51,693 nucleotides of DNA, taken from Anaerolineales bacterium (GTDB taxonomy: Bacteria; Chloroflexota; Anaerolineae; Anaerolineales; UBA6663). The stretch covers positions 1-51,693 of the forward strand of contig JADLEU010000333.1 of NCBI GenBank assembly GCA_020845955.1. Direction: 5' to 3'. Under the pieces are notes generated by a model. It ran no database searches, had not been told where the DNA came from, and was given only the letters and a program-made list of their open reading frames with translations. The position numbers and the translations under genes were made by a program. Positions 7,947 to 15,534 of the stretch are shown here, piece after piece. The stretch's first letter is position 1; every line of letters begins with the position of its first letter.

Positions 7947-9353
7947 ATGCTCAAAACGCTTCTGAAACGCGGAACCGAAGAGGTTGCCGAGGCGACAGCC
8001 TTGGGTGTCATCATCGCTGCGCCGCCCGAGCTCTTCCAGCCCTTCCTGGCCCTCGGCGGTCCCGACCACCATGTCACCATCCTGGCGACGACCCGGGACG
8101 CCGCCGACCTGCCGGGGGACGTGCAGGCCTACCGGCCGCAGGTGGTGCTGCTCTCGCCCGAGGTGCGGGGCTACACGCCCGAGCTCGTGGCCCAACTCGC
8201 CAACTGGCCCGAGTTCCCTATCGCCGTGGTCGGCCTGGTGCCGCCGAACGGCAACTGGGGAGCGGAGATGTCGTCGAGCGGCGCGACCGCCTTCTACACC
8301 ACGCCCGTGACGCCCGCCATCGTGGCGCAGTTCGACAGGCAGGCGCGGCTGCTCTTCGACCAGGCCCGCCAGGGCTGGAATGCCCCTGTCGCAGCTTCGG
8401 GCGTGCCGCGTCAGGTGGTGGCGGCCGTGGGCGCCACCGGCTACGCCTACCGCACCGGCGTCATCGCCTTCTGGTCCACCAAGGGCGGCGACGGCAAGAC
8501 GACACTCGCTGTCAACGTCGCCTGCCTGCTGTCACAGGTGGCGGGCAAGAAGGTGCTGCTGGTGGACGCCGACATGAACTGCGGCCGCGCGGCGCTGCAC
8601 CTGAACATGCAGCCGGATCAAAACACGCTGCTGCACCTGGCCAGCGACTACGCCGAAGCCAACGGGCAGCTCACCGGCAAGATGCTGCGGCGGCGGGTGG
8701 TGGGCGCGGACCGGCACCTGGACCCGCGCACGCGGGTGGTGGAGAGCCGGCTCGACGTGCTCTTCGGCATCACCAAGATCCAGCAGGCCAGCGTGCCGGA
8801 GCTGCACGGACGCCAGGGCCATGAGTTCATGAGCGATCTGCTGCGCCTGGCGCGCGAGCTCTACGACTTCGTCATCGTGGACCTGGGCTCCAGCACTCAG
8901 GTCGGGCCGCACTTTGGGGCGCTCAACGCCGCCGATGTGGTGGTCTTCATCTGCACCTCCGACCGCACCAGCCTGTTCCACAACCGCGCCACGCTCCAGG
9001 CGCTGACGGCCGAAGCCGATCTGCGCCCGGACAAGTTCAAGCTCGTGATGAACCGCTTCGACCCGGCCGACCGGATTGATCTCAAGGACGCGGCGGATTT
9101 CATGGGCATGCCGATCTTCGCCACCGTGCCCGAGGACCGCAGCCGGGCGGTGATCGCCGCCGTCAACGAGGGCCGGCCTTTCGTCCTGCAGCACATGGGC
9201 AAGAACGCGCCGGACGCCGAAGCCACGCTGCGCGGGCTGCTGGCGATCACCGAGGAGATCTTCCCGCCGATGGGGGCCATCATCAAGGCACGGGCGGGCC
9301 AGAATGGCCGCCGGCTGCGCTTCGCTTTTGGCCGCGGGGGAGGCAGCCGATGA
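7947..9353 (+). CDS. cpaE: CpaE/TadZ-like pilus-localising ATPase
   Basis: 468 residues. The N-terminal 130 form a degenerate receiver-like domain, as in TadZ/CpaE, and the C-terminal part is a ParA/MinD-type ATPase with the deviant Walker A STKGGDGKTT at 177-186, VLLVDADMNCG after it, and DFVIVDLGSS as Walker B. These proteins localise the Tad machine in the cell. It ends in an ATGA overlap with the secretion ATPase gene. It is the second ParA-type ATPase of this element, but its two-domain layout and neighbours separate it clearly from the partition ParA. Confidence 0.87.
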   Translation: MLKTLLKRGTEEVAEATALGVIIAAPPELFQPFLALGGPDHHVTILATTRDAADLPGDVQAYRPQVVLLSPEVRGYTPELVAQLANWPEFPIAVVGLVPPNGNWGAEMSSSGATAFYTTPVTPAIVAQFDRQARLLFDQARQGWNAPVAASGVPRQVVAAVGATGYAYRTGVIAFWSTKGGDGKTTLAVNVACLLSQVAGKKVLLVDADMNCGRAALHLNMQPDQNTLLHLASDYAEANGQLTGKMLRRRVVGADRHLDPRTRVVESRLDVLFGITKIQQASVPELHGRQGHEFMSDLLRLARELYDFVIVDLGSSTQVGPHFGALNAADVVVFICTSDRTSLFHNRATLQALTAEADLRPDKFKLVMNRFDPADRIDLKDAADFMGMPIFATVPEDRSRAVIAAVNEGRPFVLQHMGKNAPDAEATLRGLLAITEEIFPPMGAIIKARAGQNGRRLRFAFGRGGGSR

Positions 9354-10834
9354 GCACCACGACCTGGCCGCTCACGGTTGAGGCCTACAACCCGCTCGCC
9401 GGCCAACCGCATCCAGCTCGGGACCCGGCCGAGGGCGCGCTACTGGCCGCCCAGCCCTATGTCCTGGTCAAGACCCAACTTCGCGACCGGGCGCTGGCGC
9501 AGTTCTCGGCGGCTGAGCTCGCCGAGGCCAAACCCGACACGCTCGCCTGGCTGGCGGAGTGCGCGCACGAGCTGGTTGCGGCGGCGCGGGATCAGGCCCT
9601 CTCGGCCAGCGGGCAGCCCGCCTTTGCCCAGCCGGCCGAGGCCGTCGTCCAGGCCTTGCTCAACGACGTGCTGGGCATGGGGCCGATTGAGGCACTGCTG
9701 CGCCTGCCGGACGTGGAAGACATCGCCATCAACGGTCCCGCCGACATCTGGTACCGCCGGCACGGCTATTGGGAGCGCTGCGACGCAGCCTATCCCGATG
9801 CGCAAAGCCTGCTGCTCACGCTCAATCGCGCCATCGTCCACACCAATCGCCAGGCCGGGCCGCTCACGCCCATTGTGGACGCGACGCTCCGCAGCGGCCA
9901 CCGCATCAGCATCGTCACCGAGCCGGTGGCCGAGCCCTGGCCGGTGGCCACGATCCGGGTGCATCGTGACCGGGGCCTGAGTCTCGATGACCTGGTGGCG
10001 GGCGGTGGGCAGGACCGGATCACGCCGCCCGCCCGGAAGTTGCCGAATTACTACGCCCACGATCAGGGCCAGGGGCTGTTCACGGGCCTAGTCGCCTCGT
10101 TCCTCCACATGGCCGTCGTGGCGGGCCTCAACCTACTGGTGGTCGGGGCCACCGGCGTAGGGAAGACCACCGTGCTGGGGGCGCTCGGCCGGATGATCCC
10201 GACCGAGCGGCGCGTGATCGTCATCGAAGACACGCGCGAACTGCGCCTGCGCGTGCGGGCGTCCGAGGGCGGCGCGGCGCACAACTGCGTGTACTTCACG
10301 ACGCGGGCGGAGAGCCTGGAAGGGCTCGCCCCGATCCAGCAGGATGCCCTGGTCCGGGCGGCGCTGCGCCAGCGACCGGACGCGCTCACGGTGGGTGAGG
10401 CTCGTGGGGCTGAGGTGTTTGACCTGCTCAAGTCGATGTGGACCGGCCACCGCAACGGTCTGACATCCATCCACGCCGACTCGCTGGAAGACGTGCCCAA
10501 CCGGATCCGCATGATGCTGCAGGAGGCCCGCTTCCAAACGGAAATCAGCGACGCGGCCGTTGCGTTGTGGATCGCCAAGGCCTTCGACCTGGGCATCATG
10601 CTGCGGATGACCGAAACCGGCCGCCGCTACGTGGAGGAGATCGCCGAGTTCACCGGCGGGGTCGAAGGTCATGTGCCGGTGCGCACCTGTTTGTTTGCTT
10701 ATGCGCCGGAAGTGCGGCGGCTGCGCTGCACTGGCCACCAGCTGCACCCGACACACGAGGCCCGGCTGCGCGGTGAGGGCTACAGCTACGCGGCCATCTT
10801 GCAGGCCGCCGCCGAGCGAGGAGAACTGGGATGA
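9350..10834 (+). CDS. tadA: CpaF/TadA secretion ATPase (T2SE/VirB11 superfamily)
   Basis: 494 residues, normal for CpaF. A helical N-terminal domain is followed by the N-subdomain (LLNDVLGMGPIEALL, VEDIAINGP) and the ATPase core with Walker A GATGVGKTT at 266-274, Asp box VIVIEDTREL, Walker B region RPDALTVGEARGAEVFDLL and a His box ending in TSIHADS. It powers pilin assembly and retraction at the Tad inner-membrane platform. It overlaps cpaE and tadB by ATGA. It is the only VirB11-superfamily ATPase seen in this window, so it might also serve the T4SS encoded downstream; that is inference. Confidence 0.92.
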   Translation: MSTTTWPLTVEAYNPLAGQPHPARDPAEGALLAAQPYVLVKTQLRDRALAQFSAAELAEAKPDTLAWLAECAHELVAAARDQALSASGQPAFAQPAEAVVQALLNDVLGMGPIEALLRLPDVEDIAINGPADIWYRRHGYWERCDAAYPDAQSLLLTLNRAIVHTNRQAGPLTPIVDATLRSGHRISIVTEPVAEPWPVATIRVHRDRGLSLDDLVAGGGQDRITPPARKLPNYYAHDQGQGLFTGLVASFLHMAVVAGLNLLVVGATGVGKTTVLGALGRMIPTERRVIVIEDTRELRLRVRASEGGAAHNCVYFTTRAESLEGLAPIQQDALVRAALRQRPDALTVGEARGAEVFDLLKSMWTGHRNGLTSIHADSLEDVPNRIRMMLQEARFQTEISDAAVALWIAKAFDLGIMLRMTETGRRYVEEIAEFTGGVEGHVPVRTCLFAYAPEVRRLRCTGHQLHPTHEARLRGEGYSYAAILQAAAERGELG

Positions 10835-11886
10835 GCTTTATCAATCCGCTCAATGTGCTGCTGGCAGCACTGGTGGGGGCGGGGGTGTTTGCCCTGACCG
10901 TCGCCCTGCTGTCCCAGCGGCCCGTGAACCTGTCCGAGACTGAGAAGCTCTTTGGCGCGGGCATGATCGATGCTCCCTGGCACGTGCGGCTCCAGCGCCA
11001 GCTCGACCTGGCGCGCATTGATCTGACGGTCGCGACGTTCCTGCCGATGCTGGTCATGCTGTCGCTCCTGGGCGGCCTGGCAGCCTTCCTGGTGTCGGGC
11101 GCCTGGCTAGCCGGCGTGCTCGGCACGGTGCTGGGCGGATCGGGCTACTGGCTCTACCTGTCGCAGAAAGCCGACCAGGCGCTGGAAACCTACGATGAAG
11201 AATTGCCGCAAGTGCTGGCGCGCCTGGTCGCGGGCGCTCGGCTCGGCAACAGCCTGCCGGTGGCCGCCGAGCACGTGGCGCAGTTTGGCCCACTGCTCTG
11301 CCGCGAGGATTGGGCCTATATCGCCGCGCAGCTGCGCGCGAACGCGCCGGCGGAACAAGTCTTCAAGGTGATCGGCCTGCGGCGAGGCAGCCAGCTCCTC
11401 AACAACATCCTGGAACTGCTCCTACTGCAGCAGGAACGGCGCACGCCCCTCAGCCAGGCGCTGCCGCTCATCCAGGAGTCGCTGGAAGACCGGGTGCGCA
11501 CCATCCGCCGAGCCCGTACCAAGATGAAGGGGCCGATCCGGGAGCTGTGGATCGTGTGCGCCACCCCGTTTGCCGCGGTGCTGGTCTTGCGACTGATGTC
11601 GCCCGAGTTCACCGCCATCTACAGCACGCCCCTCGGCCAGGTGCTCTTGCTCACCAGCTGGGGCATGGCCCTGGCCGCCTTCGTCCTGGCGCATCGCTCC
11701 TTCAGCCAGGCGCTGCGGCGCGAGACCGATTTCTCCGGCGGGCTGAAGCCCGCGCCGCGGCCCAAGTTGCCGCCCACTGGCCACGCCGCGGGTGGGCCAT
11801 CGCGCCGGGCGCCCGTTTCGCTGGCCGAGCTGACGGAACAAGCCAAGGCCGATCCCATCCACGAAGGGAGCGCGCCCCATGCCTGA
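10831..11886 (+). CDS. tadB: TadB-like pilus platform protein
   Basis: 351 residues with the T2SSF/TadB layout: one hydrophobic segment at the N-terminus, a pair near 70-110, a cytoplasmic helical domain (about 115-230, DEELPQVLARLVAGARLGNSLPVAAEHV) and a C-terminal pair of membrane segments near 245-290. A basic/Pro tail follows. TadB and TadC form the inner-membrane platform on which CpaF acts. It overlaps tadA (ATGA) and tadC (8 bp). Confidence 0.85.
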   Translation: MSFINPLNVLLAALVGAGVFALTVALLSQRPVNLSETEKLFGAGMIDAPWHVRLQRQLDLARIDLTVATFLPMLVMLSLLGGLAAFLVSGAWLAGVLGTVLGGSGYWLYLSQKADQALETYDEELPQVLARLVAGARLGNSLPVAAEHVAQFGPLLCREDWAYIAAQLRANAPAEQVFKVIGLRRGSQLLNNILELLLLQQERRTPLSQALPLIQESLEDRVRTIRRARTKMKGPIRELWIVCATPFAAVLVLRLMSPEFTAIYSTPLGQVLLLTSWGMALAAFVLAHRSFSQALRRETDFSGGLKPAPRPKLPPTGHAAGGPSRRAPVSLAELTEQAKADPIHEGSAPHA

Positions 11887-12823
11887 CCTTCTGCCCTATC
11901 ACCTGTTCTTCGGCCTGATGGCCGCCCTGGGCGGCTGGCTGCTGGTCGTGGGGGTGCGGCGTGGCACGGACAGGCATCCGGCGGTGGCGCTCAACCCCAG
12001 CAGTGCGGCGCCCGAAGAACCCGCGGACCAAGTTAGCGCGCTGCCCCGCGTCGTTCGGAAACGGTGGTCGCAGCCAGTCAGCGCCGTAGGGCGGCGGCTG
12101 CTGGGACAGCGCGACATCTCACGCCTCGAAGACCGGCTGCGGCGCTCCGGCTGGCGCTATGGCTCGGTGGGCGACTACTACGGCTCCAAGATCGCCACGG
12201 CGGTGACCTTCTTTGTCGCGGGCGCCATGAGCGGCCTGCTGCTCGGCTTTCCAGCGCCGGGGCTCACGCTCATCGCGGCCGCGCTCGGCGCCTGGGGCCT
12301 GTTCCTGCCCGACCTGGAGCTGCGTACGACGCTGCGCGAGCGGCGTGAGGCGCTTTACCGCGAGATGGCCTGGACGCTCGACCGTGTAGCCCTCGTCATG
12401 GGGACCGGCGAGGCGCTGGAGCCCGCGCTGCACCGCGTCGCGGGCGACTCCTTCGGCTGGCTCTCGGGCGGTGGCGGCGGGTTGTTTTCGGCGCTCCTGC
12501 GCGATATCGCGGCCGGTCTGGCCACGCAGCGGCACGACGTGGCCGCACTCCTGGCCGACCTTCGCCGCGGCCTGCCCGAGGATATCCCAGAGCTGGATGA
12601 ATTCCTCCAGGCAGTGCAGCTGAATCTAGAGAAGCGGCAGCCGATTGTCGACCCTCTGCGGGCGCTCGCGCGCACCATGCGCGACCGGCTCAACAACCGG
12701 GTCGAGGAGCTGGCGCAGAAGGCGGAGCTCAAGGTCGTAGCGTTGACGTCAGGCGTGATCGTGCCGGCGCTCTTGGTCGTGGTGTTGGGAGCCGCCGTCC
12801 TGGGGTTCGTCACCAACTTCTAG
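11879..12823 (+). CDS. tadC: TadC-like pilus platform protein
   Basis: 314 residues. Hydrophobic segment at 5-25, a membrane pair near 105-145, a T2SSF-type cytoplasmic domain (about 155-275; RREALYREMAWTLDRVALVMGTGEALEPAL) and a last membrane helix at about 288-312. An insertion of Gly-rich sequence (SGGGGGLFSALL) sits in the cytoplasmic domain. It is the partner of TadB and ends the first block of Tad genes; a 150-bp gap with its own leader separates it from the pilin gene. Confidence 0.85.
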   Translation: MPDLLPYHLFFGLMAALGGWLLVVGVRRGTDRHPAVALNPSSAAPEEPADQVSALPRVVRKRWSQPVSAVGRRLLGQRDISRLEDRLRRSGWRYGSVGDYYGSKIATAVTFFVAGAMSGLLLGFPAPGLTLIAAALGAWGLFLPDLELRTTLRERREALYREMAWTLDRVALVMGTGEALEPALHRVAGDSFGWLSGGGGGLFSALLRDIAAGLATQRHDVAALLADLRRGLPEDIPELDEFLQAVQLNLEKRQPIVDPLRALARTMRDRLNNRVEELAQKAELKVVALTSGVIVPALLVVVLGAAVLGFVTNF

Positions 12824-12974
12824 CGGCATGAGGACAGGCTGAGGACAGCGTGGGCGCGAGCGCTCCTACACTGAGGTGGTCGAATAGGGACGCATACAGA
12901 GGAGGTGCTATGGCGTGACCACAAGGGACGAAACGCGCTCTCTTCATTGGACTGGTCTTGCAAGGAGGTTACCC
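12824..12974 (+). promoter_or_regulatory. Leader of the Flp pilin gene
   Basis: This AT-poor gap contains two strong ribosome sites in a row: GAGGAGG at 12899-12905 and AAGGAGG at 12962-12968. The first precedes a two-codon frame (ATG GCG TGA at 12910) and an in-frame GTG at 12915 that would add 20 residues to the pilin. The second precedes the preferred pilin ATG. A separate promoter is expected because pilin is needed in excess, but I do not see convincing hexamers. Confidence 0.4.
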
Positions 12975-13160
12975 ATGCTGACGGAAGCAAAAGCACAGCT
13001 GCAAGCGTTTTGGAACGACGAGGCCGGCCTCTCGGCGACCGAGTACGCCATCCTGTTCGTGGTCCTGCTCGTCTTCATCGTCGCGGGCATCCGGGTCCTG
13101 GGTCCGAAGATCGTGGAGCTCTTTAACCGGGCCGGTGCGGCGCTGGACGCGGCCGGCTGA
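12975..13160 (+). CDS. flp: Flp/Fap-type type IVb pilin
   Basis: 61 residues, typical of Flp pilins. An 18-residue leader ends in Gly18, followed by LSATEYAILFVVLLVFIV, which fits prepilin-peptidase cleavage G|L with Glu at +5 and Tyr at +6 of the mature pilin. The mature part is one hydrophobic helix plus a short amphipathic tail. Start: ATG with AAGGAGG 6 nt upstream; GTG 12915 is the alternative. The prepilin peptidase gene is at 33801-34340. A strong hairpin follows the stop. Confidence 0.92.
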   Translation: MLTEAKAQLQAFWNDEAGLSATEYAILFVVLLVFIVAGIRVLGPKIVELFNRAGAALDAAG

Positions 13161-13174
13161 GGCCGACGAGGCAC

Positions 13175-13208
13175 GGCGGCGGCCAGGCAGGCACGCCTGG
13201 CCGCCGCC
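13175..13208 (+). repeat. Strong stem-loop after the pilin gene
   Basis: A 14-bp perfect G+C stem (GGCGGCGGCCAGGC, 13175-13188, with 13195-13208) and a 6-nt loop, without a U-run, ending exactly at the AGGAGG site of the next gene. It would stabilise the pilin mRNA 3' end and could mask the ribosome site of the downstream pseudopilin, keeping pilin in excess over minor subunits. Confidence 0.7.
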
Positions 13209-13222
13209 AGGAGGCACTTCAC

Positions 13223-13651
13223 ATGCCGCACCGTATTCAATCATCACGTGAGAAAGGCGTGTCCTCGGCCGAGTTCGCGCTGGTCATGCCGGCGTTCTTC
13301 CTGGCCGTCATGGTCGTGCTGGCCTTGGCGTTGTGGCTGTTTAGCCTGCTGTTGGCAGCCACAGGCGTGCCCGCCGGGGCGCGCGTGGCCGGAACGGAGG
13401 CCGGTCTGGGGAGCGGCTACGCCCGCGTGCAGACCATCATGGGCGTGGTGCAGCCGGCGGCCAGTGCGGCCGGGGCCGCCCAGTTCAGCCAGGGCGCACC
13501 CGGTTGTGAACGCGCCATCTTCGCCCGCCTCAACGGCGCTGGCGGGTTCCGCGTGCCGCTGCTGGGCAACCTGTCCGCCCGGCTCCAGGCTGGCGCGCAG
13601 GGCAGGGACTGGCGCTTCTGGGCCGGCAAGCCGAGTGATGGCTGTGACTGA
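13223..13651 (+). CDS. TadE-like pseudopilin
   Basis: 142 residues. A short basic N-terminus, then KGVSSAEFALVMPAFFLAVMVVL, a membrane segment with the TadE hallmark (Ser/Ala-x-Glu-Phe/Tyr at its start). The remainder is a small soluble domain with one Cys pair (C102 region and the terminal CD). The AGGAGG site at 13209-13214 sets the start. TadE-type pseudopilins are processed by the prepilin peptidase and are minor pilus parts. Confidence 0.78.
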   Translation: MPHRIQSSREKGVSSAEFALVMPAFFLAVMVVLALALWLFSLLLAATGVPAGARVAGTEAGLGSGYARVQTIMGVVQPAASAAGAAQFSQGAPGCERAIFARLNGAGGFRVPLLGNLSARLQAGAQGRDWRFWAGKPSDGCD

Positions 13652-13664
13652 AGTAGGAGCAACC

Positions 13665-14138
13665 GTGACCAGTAAACCCACAATTCGCGACCAAATACCG
13701 GAGCGCGGCCAGGCGTCGGTCGAGCTGGTGCTCGTGCTGCCGCTCATCGTATTGATGATCGTCGGGCTGCTGGCCCTCGGACGCCTGCTGTACGTCCACC
13801 TGGCGATCCTGACGGCGGCGAATGACTGCGCGACGAGCGCGGCCCAGGCGACGGCGTTCGACCGGATGATGGGCCAGGGCTTTGCCGCTCGCGAGAACAG
13901 CCTGTCCACGTTTCAGGTGTCGCAAACCGTGACCACCGGCGGCATCTACTCGGCGGTCTCGCCCCACAATGCCTTCGGCAACATCGCCTGCCAGGTGGGC
14001 TACCCGGAGGAGGTGCGCTGGCTCGGCACGTTTGACGGCATCATCTTCGTCGGCCCGCAGTTCTTCTCCATCGAGTACACCATCCATCTCCCCTGGCAGC
14101 CGTACAAGTCCAACTGGGACGAGGCCCCCTCGCCATGA
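13665..14138 (+). CDS. TadE-like pseudopilin, tandem copy 1
   Basis: 157 residues from a GTG start with TAGGAG 5 nt upstream; an ATG at 13638 would overlap the preceding gene by 14 bp. ERGQASVELVLVLPLIVLMIVGLLALGRLLYVHLAILTAAND is a classic TadE start. It is a clear paralogue of the next gene: both share the membrane segment, the NDC[AS]T.AAQA helix and the ending PYKS[ND]W. It overlaps the next gene by 4 bp. Confidence 0.8.
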   Translation: MTSKPTIRDQIPERGQASVELVLVLPLIVLMIVGLLALGRLLYVHLAILTAANDCATSAAQATAFDRMMGQGFAARENSLSTFQVSQTVTTGGIYSAVSPHNAFGNIACQVGYPEEVRWLGTFDGIIFVGPQFFSIEYTIHLPWQPYKSNWDEAPSP

Positions 14139-14569
14139 ATAGCGAACATAGATCTCGGCGCGGCCACGAGCAGGGGCAGGCTTCCGTAGAATTGGTCATG
14201 GTTCTGCCCCTGCTCGTGCTCATGATCCTGGGCCTGCTGCTGATCGGCCGGATGCTCTACATCCATCTGGCCCTGATCACGGCGACGAACGATTGCTCGA
14301 CGGCCGCCGCGCAGGCCGTGCGATCCGACCAGGCGTATATCCAAGGCAACGCGGCGCGCAGCCAGAGCCTGGCCACGTTTGCTGTGCCGCAAGAGAACCC
14401 CGGCGGCCTGGGCTTCTCCAACGACGCCACCTGCCAGACGGGGTACACGGCTACGCCGATGTGGTTCTTCTGGGGCGGGGGCACCTGGACGCCCAGGACG
14501 TTCACGATCTACTACCAGTTCAGCCAGCCGCTGCAGCCCTACAAATCAGACTGGCGGTTGGCGGATTAA
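14135..14569 (+). CDS. TadE-like pseudopilin, tandem copy 2
   Basis: 144 residues. The N-terminus EQGQASVELVMVLPLLVLMILGLLLIGRMLYIHLALITA nearly repeats that of the preceding gene, and the C-terminus ends in QPYKSDW as the neighbour does in QPYKSNW. The middle part has diverged and is shorter. The pair arose by duplication and probably makes two related minor pilus subunits. Start from ATGA overlap. Confidence 0.8.
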   Translation: MNSEHRSRRGHEQGQASVELVMVLPLLVLMILGLLLIGRMLYIHLALITATNDCSTAAAQAVRSDQAYIQGNAARSQSLATFAVPQENPGGLGFSNDATCQTGYTATPMWFFWGGGTWTPRTFTIYYQFSQPLQPYKSDWRLAD

Positions 14570-14579
14570 GGCTGCGCCC

Positions 14580-15089
14580 ATGGACCTGGCAAGAAGCACC
14601 GCGCTGGTGGCAGTCATCGCCGAAGTGATGCAGTGGGCTGGCGGGCTGGGCGCGATCTACTTCACGGTGGCGTTGGTGACGACCCTGGCGCAGGCGCACG
14701 TTGGCGCTATTGCCGGGCGGACGGGCGTGCTGGTCGAGCTCTACGAGCGCGCGATCCCCATCATCGTTTGCCTGGCCGTGGTGGCGAGCGCCGCTGCACT
14801 CGGCGACGCCGTGGGCCGGTGGATGACATCCGGTGTGCAGGATGCGACGGGCGCGGTAGCGCTGTGGCGCGGCCTGGCCGAGATCGTGGTGCAGGCGGTG
14901 CTGATGACGGTGGGAGCGAGTCTGGCGGTGGGGTTTGCGAGCGGTGTGTTGGGCGCGCAACTCAGCCTGCTGGGAGGCCAGCCAGGAATTCTTTCGGCGC
15001 TGGCCGCGCGGCTCATGCTGGTCGTGCTCACCGGCGTCCTCACGCTTCTGGCGGTTCGGTTGGCGGGACTGGTGATTGGCTTGGTCTGA
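14580..15089 (+). CDS. Polytopic membrane protein of unknown function
   Basis: 169 residues with four hydrophobic segments (about 20-40, 58-78, 100-122, 137-168). No family recognised. It lies at the junction between the Tad block and the T4SS block, 10 bp after the second TadE copy and 19 bp before the VirB2-like gene. Size and topology would fit a small T4SS channel or accessory subunit, but this is inferred from location. Confidence 0.6.
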   Translation: MDLARSTALVAVIAEVMQWAGGLGAIYFTVALVTTLAQAHVGAIAGRTGVLVELYERAIPIIVCLAVVASAAALGDAVGRWMTSGVQDATGAVALWRGLAEIVVQAVLMTVGASLAVGFASGVLGAQLSLLGGQPGILSALAARLMLVVLTGVLTLLAVRLAGLVIGLV

Positions 15090-15108
15090 TTATGGGAGTG
15101 ATAGCGCA

Positions 15109-15534
15109 ATGAACAAACGACAGAAGCGGGGAAATGCGTGGAGACGGCTGGCCATCCTGCTCACACTCATCCTATTGCTGGTCAGTCCGGCCATGCCGGC
15201 TCAAGCGAGCAATCCGCAGCAGGACGACCCGCCGAGCGGCAGCGCTTCGGTGCAGCCGCTCGTGGAGCTGGTGACCAACGTAGCCCGGCTGTTCATCCAG
15301 TTCTTCGTCTTCTCAAGCGTCGCGGTCTTCGCCGTCAGCGTGGCGCGCGGCTTCTGGTCCGCCCAAATCGCCAACCTGGTGGGCAGCCCAATGGGGGTGA
15401 GCCAGGCTTGGCTCAACATCATCGCGGCAGTCTTCATCTTCATCCTGGCGGTGATGTCCACGACCTTCGTCGGCATCGTGTTTGACGCCGTCCGAAACTA
15501 CGTGGACACCTCCATCCCCATCCCGCAGTTCTGA
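15109..15534 (+). CDS. VirB2/TrbC-like T4SS subunit
   Basis: 141 residues. A signal peptide (basic RQKRGNAWRR, hydrophobic to about 30, cleavage near AQA|SN) is followed by two long hydrophobic helices (about 58-85 and 100-125) separated by a short loop, the architecture of VirB2/TrbC-type pilin or channel proteins. The start is the ATG with GGGAG 10 nt upstream. It overlaps the TrbL-like gene by one base (TGATG). Family assignment rests on topology and on its position before TrbL, VirB3 and VirB4 homologues. Confidence 0.6.
   Translation: MNKRQKRGNAWRRLAILLTLILLLVSPAMPAQASNPQQDDPPSGSASVQPLVELVTNVARLFIQFFVFSSVAVFAVSVARGFWSAQIANLVGSPMGVSQAWLNIIAAVFIFILAVMSTTFVGIVFDAVRNYVDTSIPIPQF

Noticed and set aside
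12905-13126. Separate 73-residue gene over the pilin gene
   Set aside because: Same region in another frame as the clear Flp pilin; Arg/Gly/Pro-rich shadow translation.
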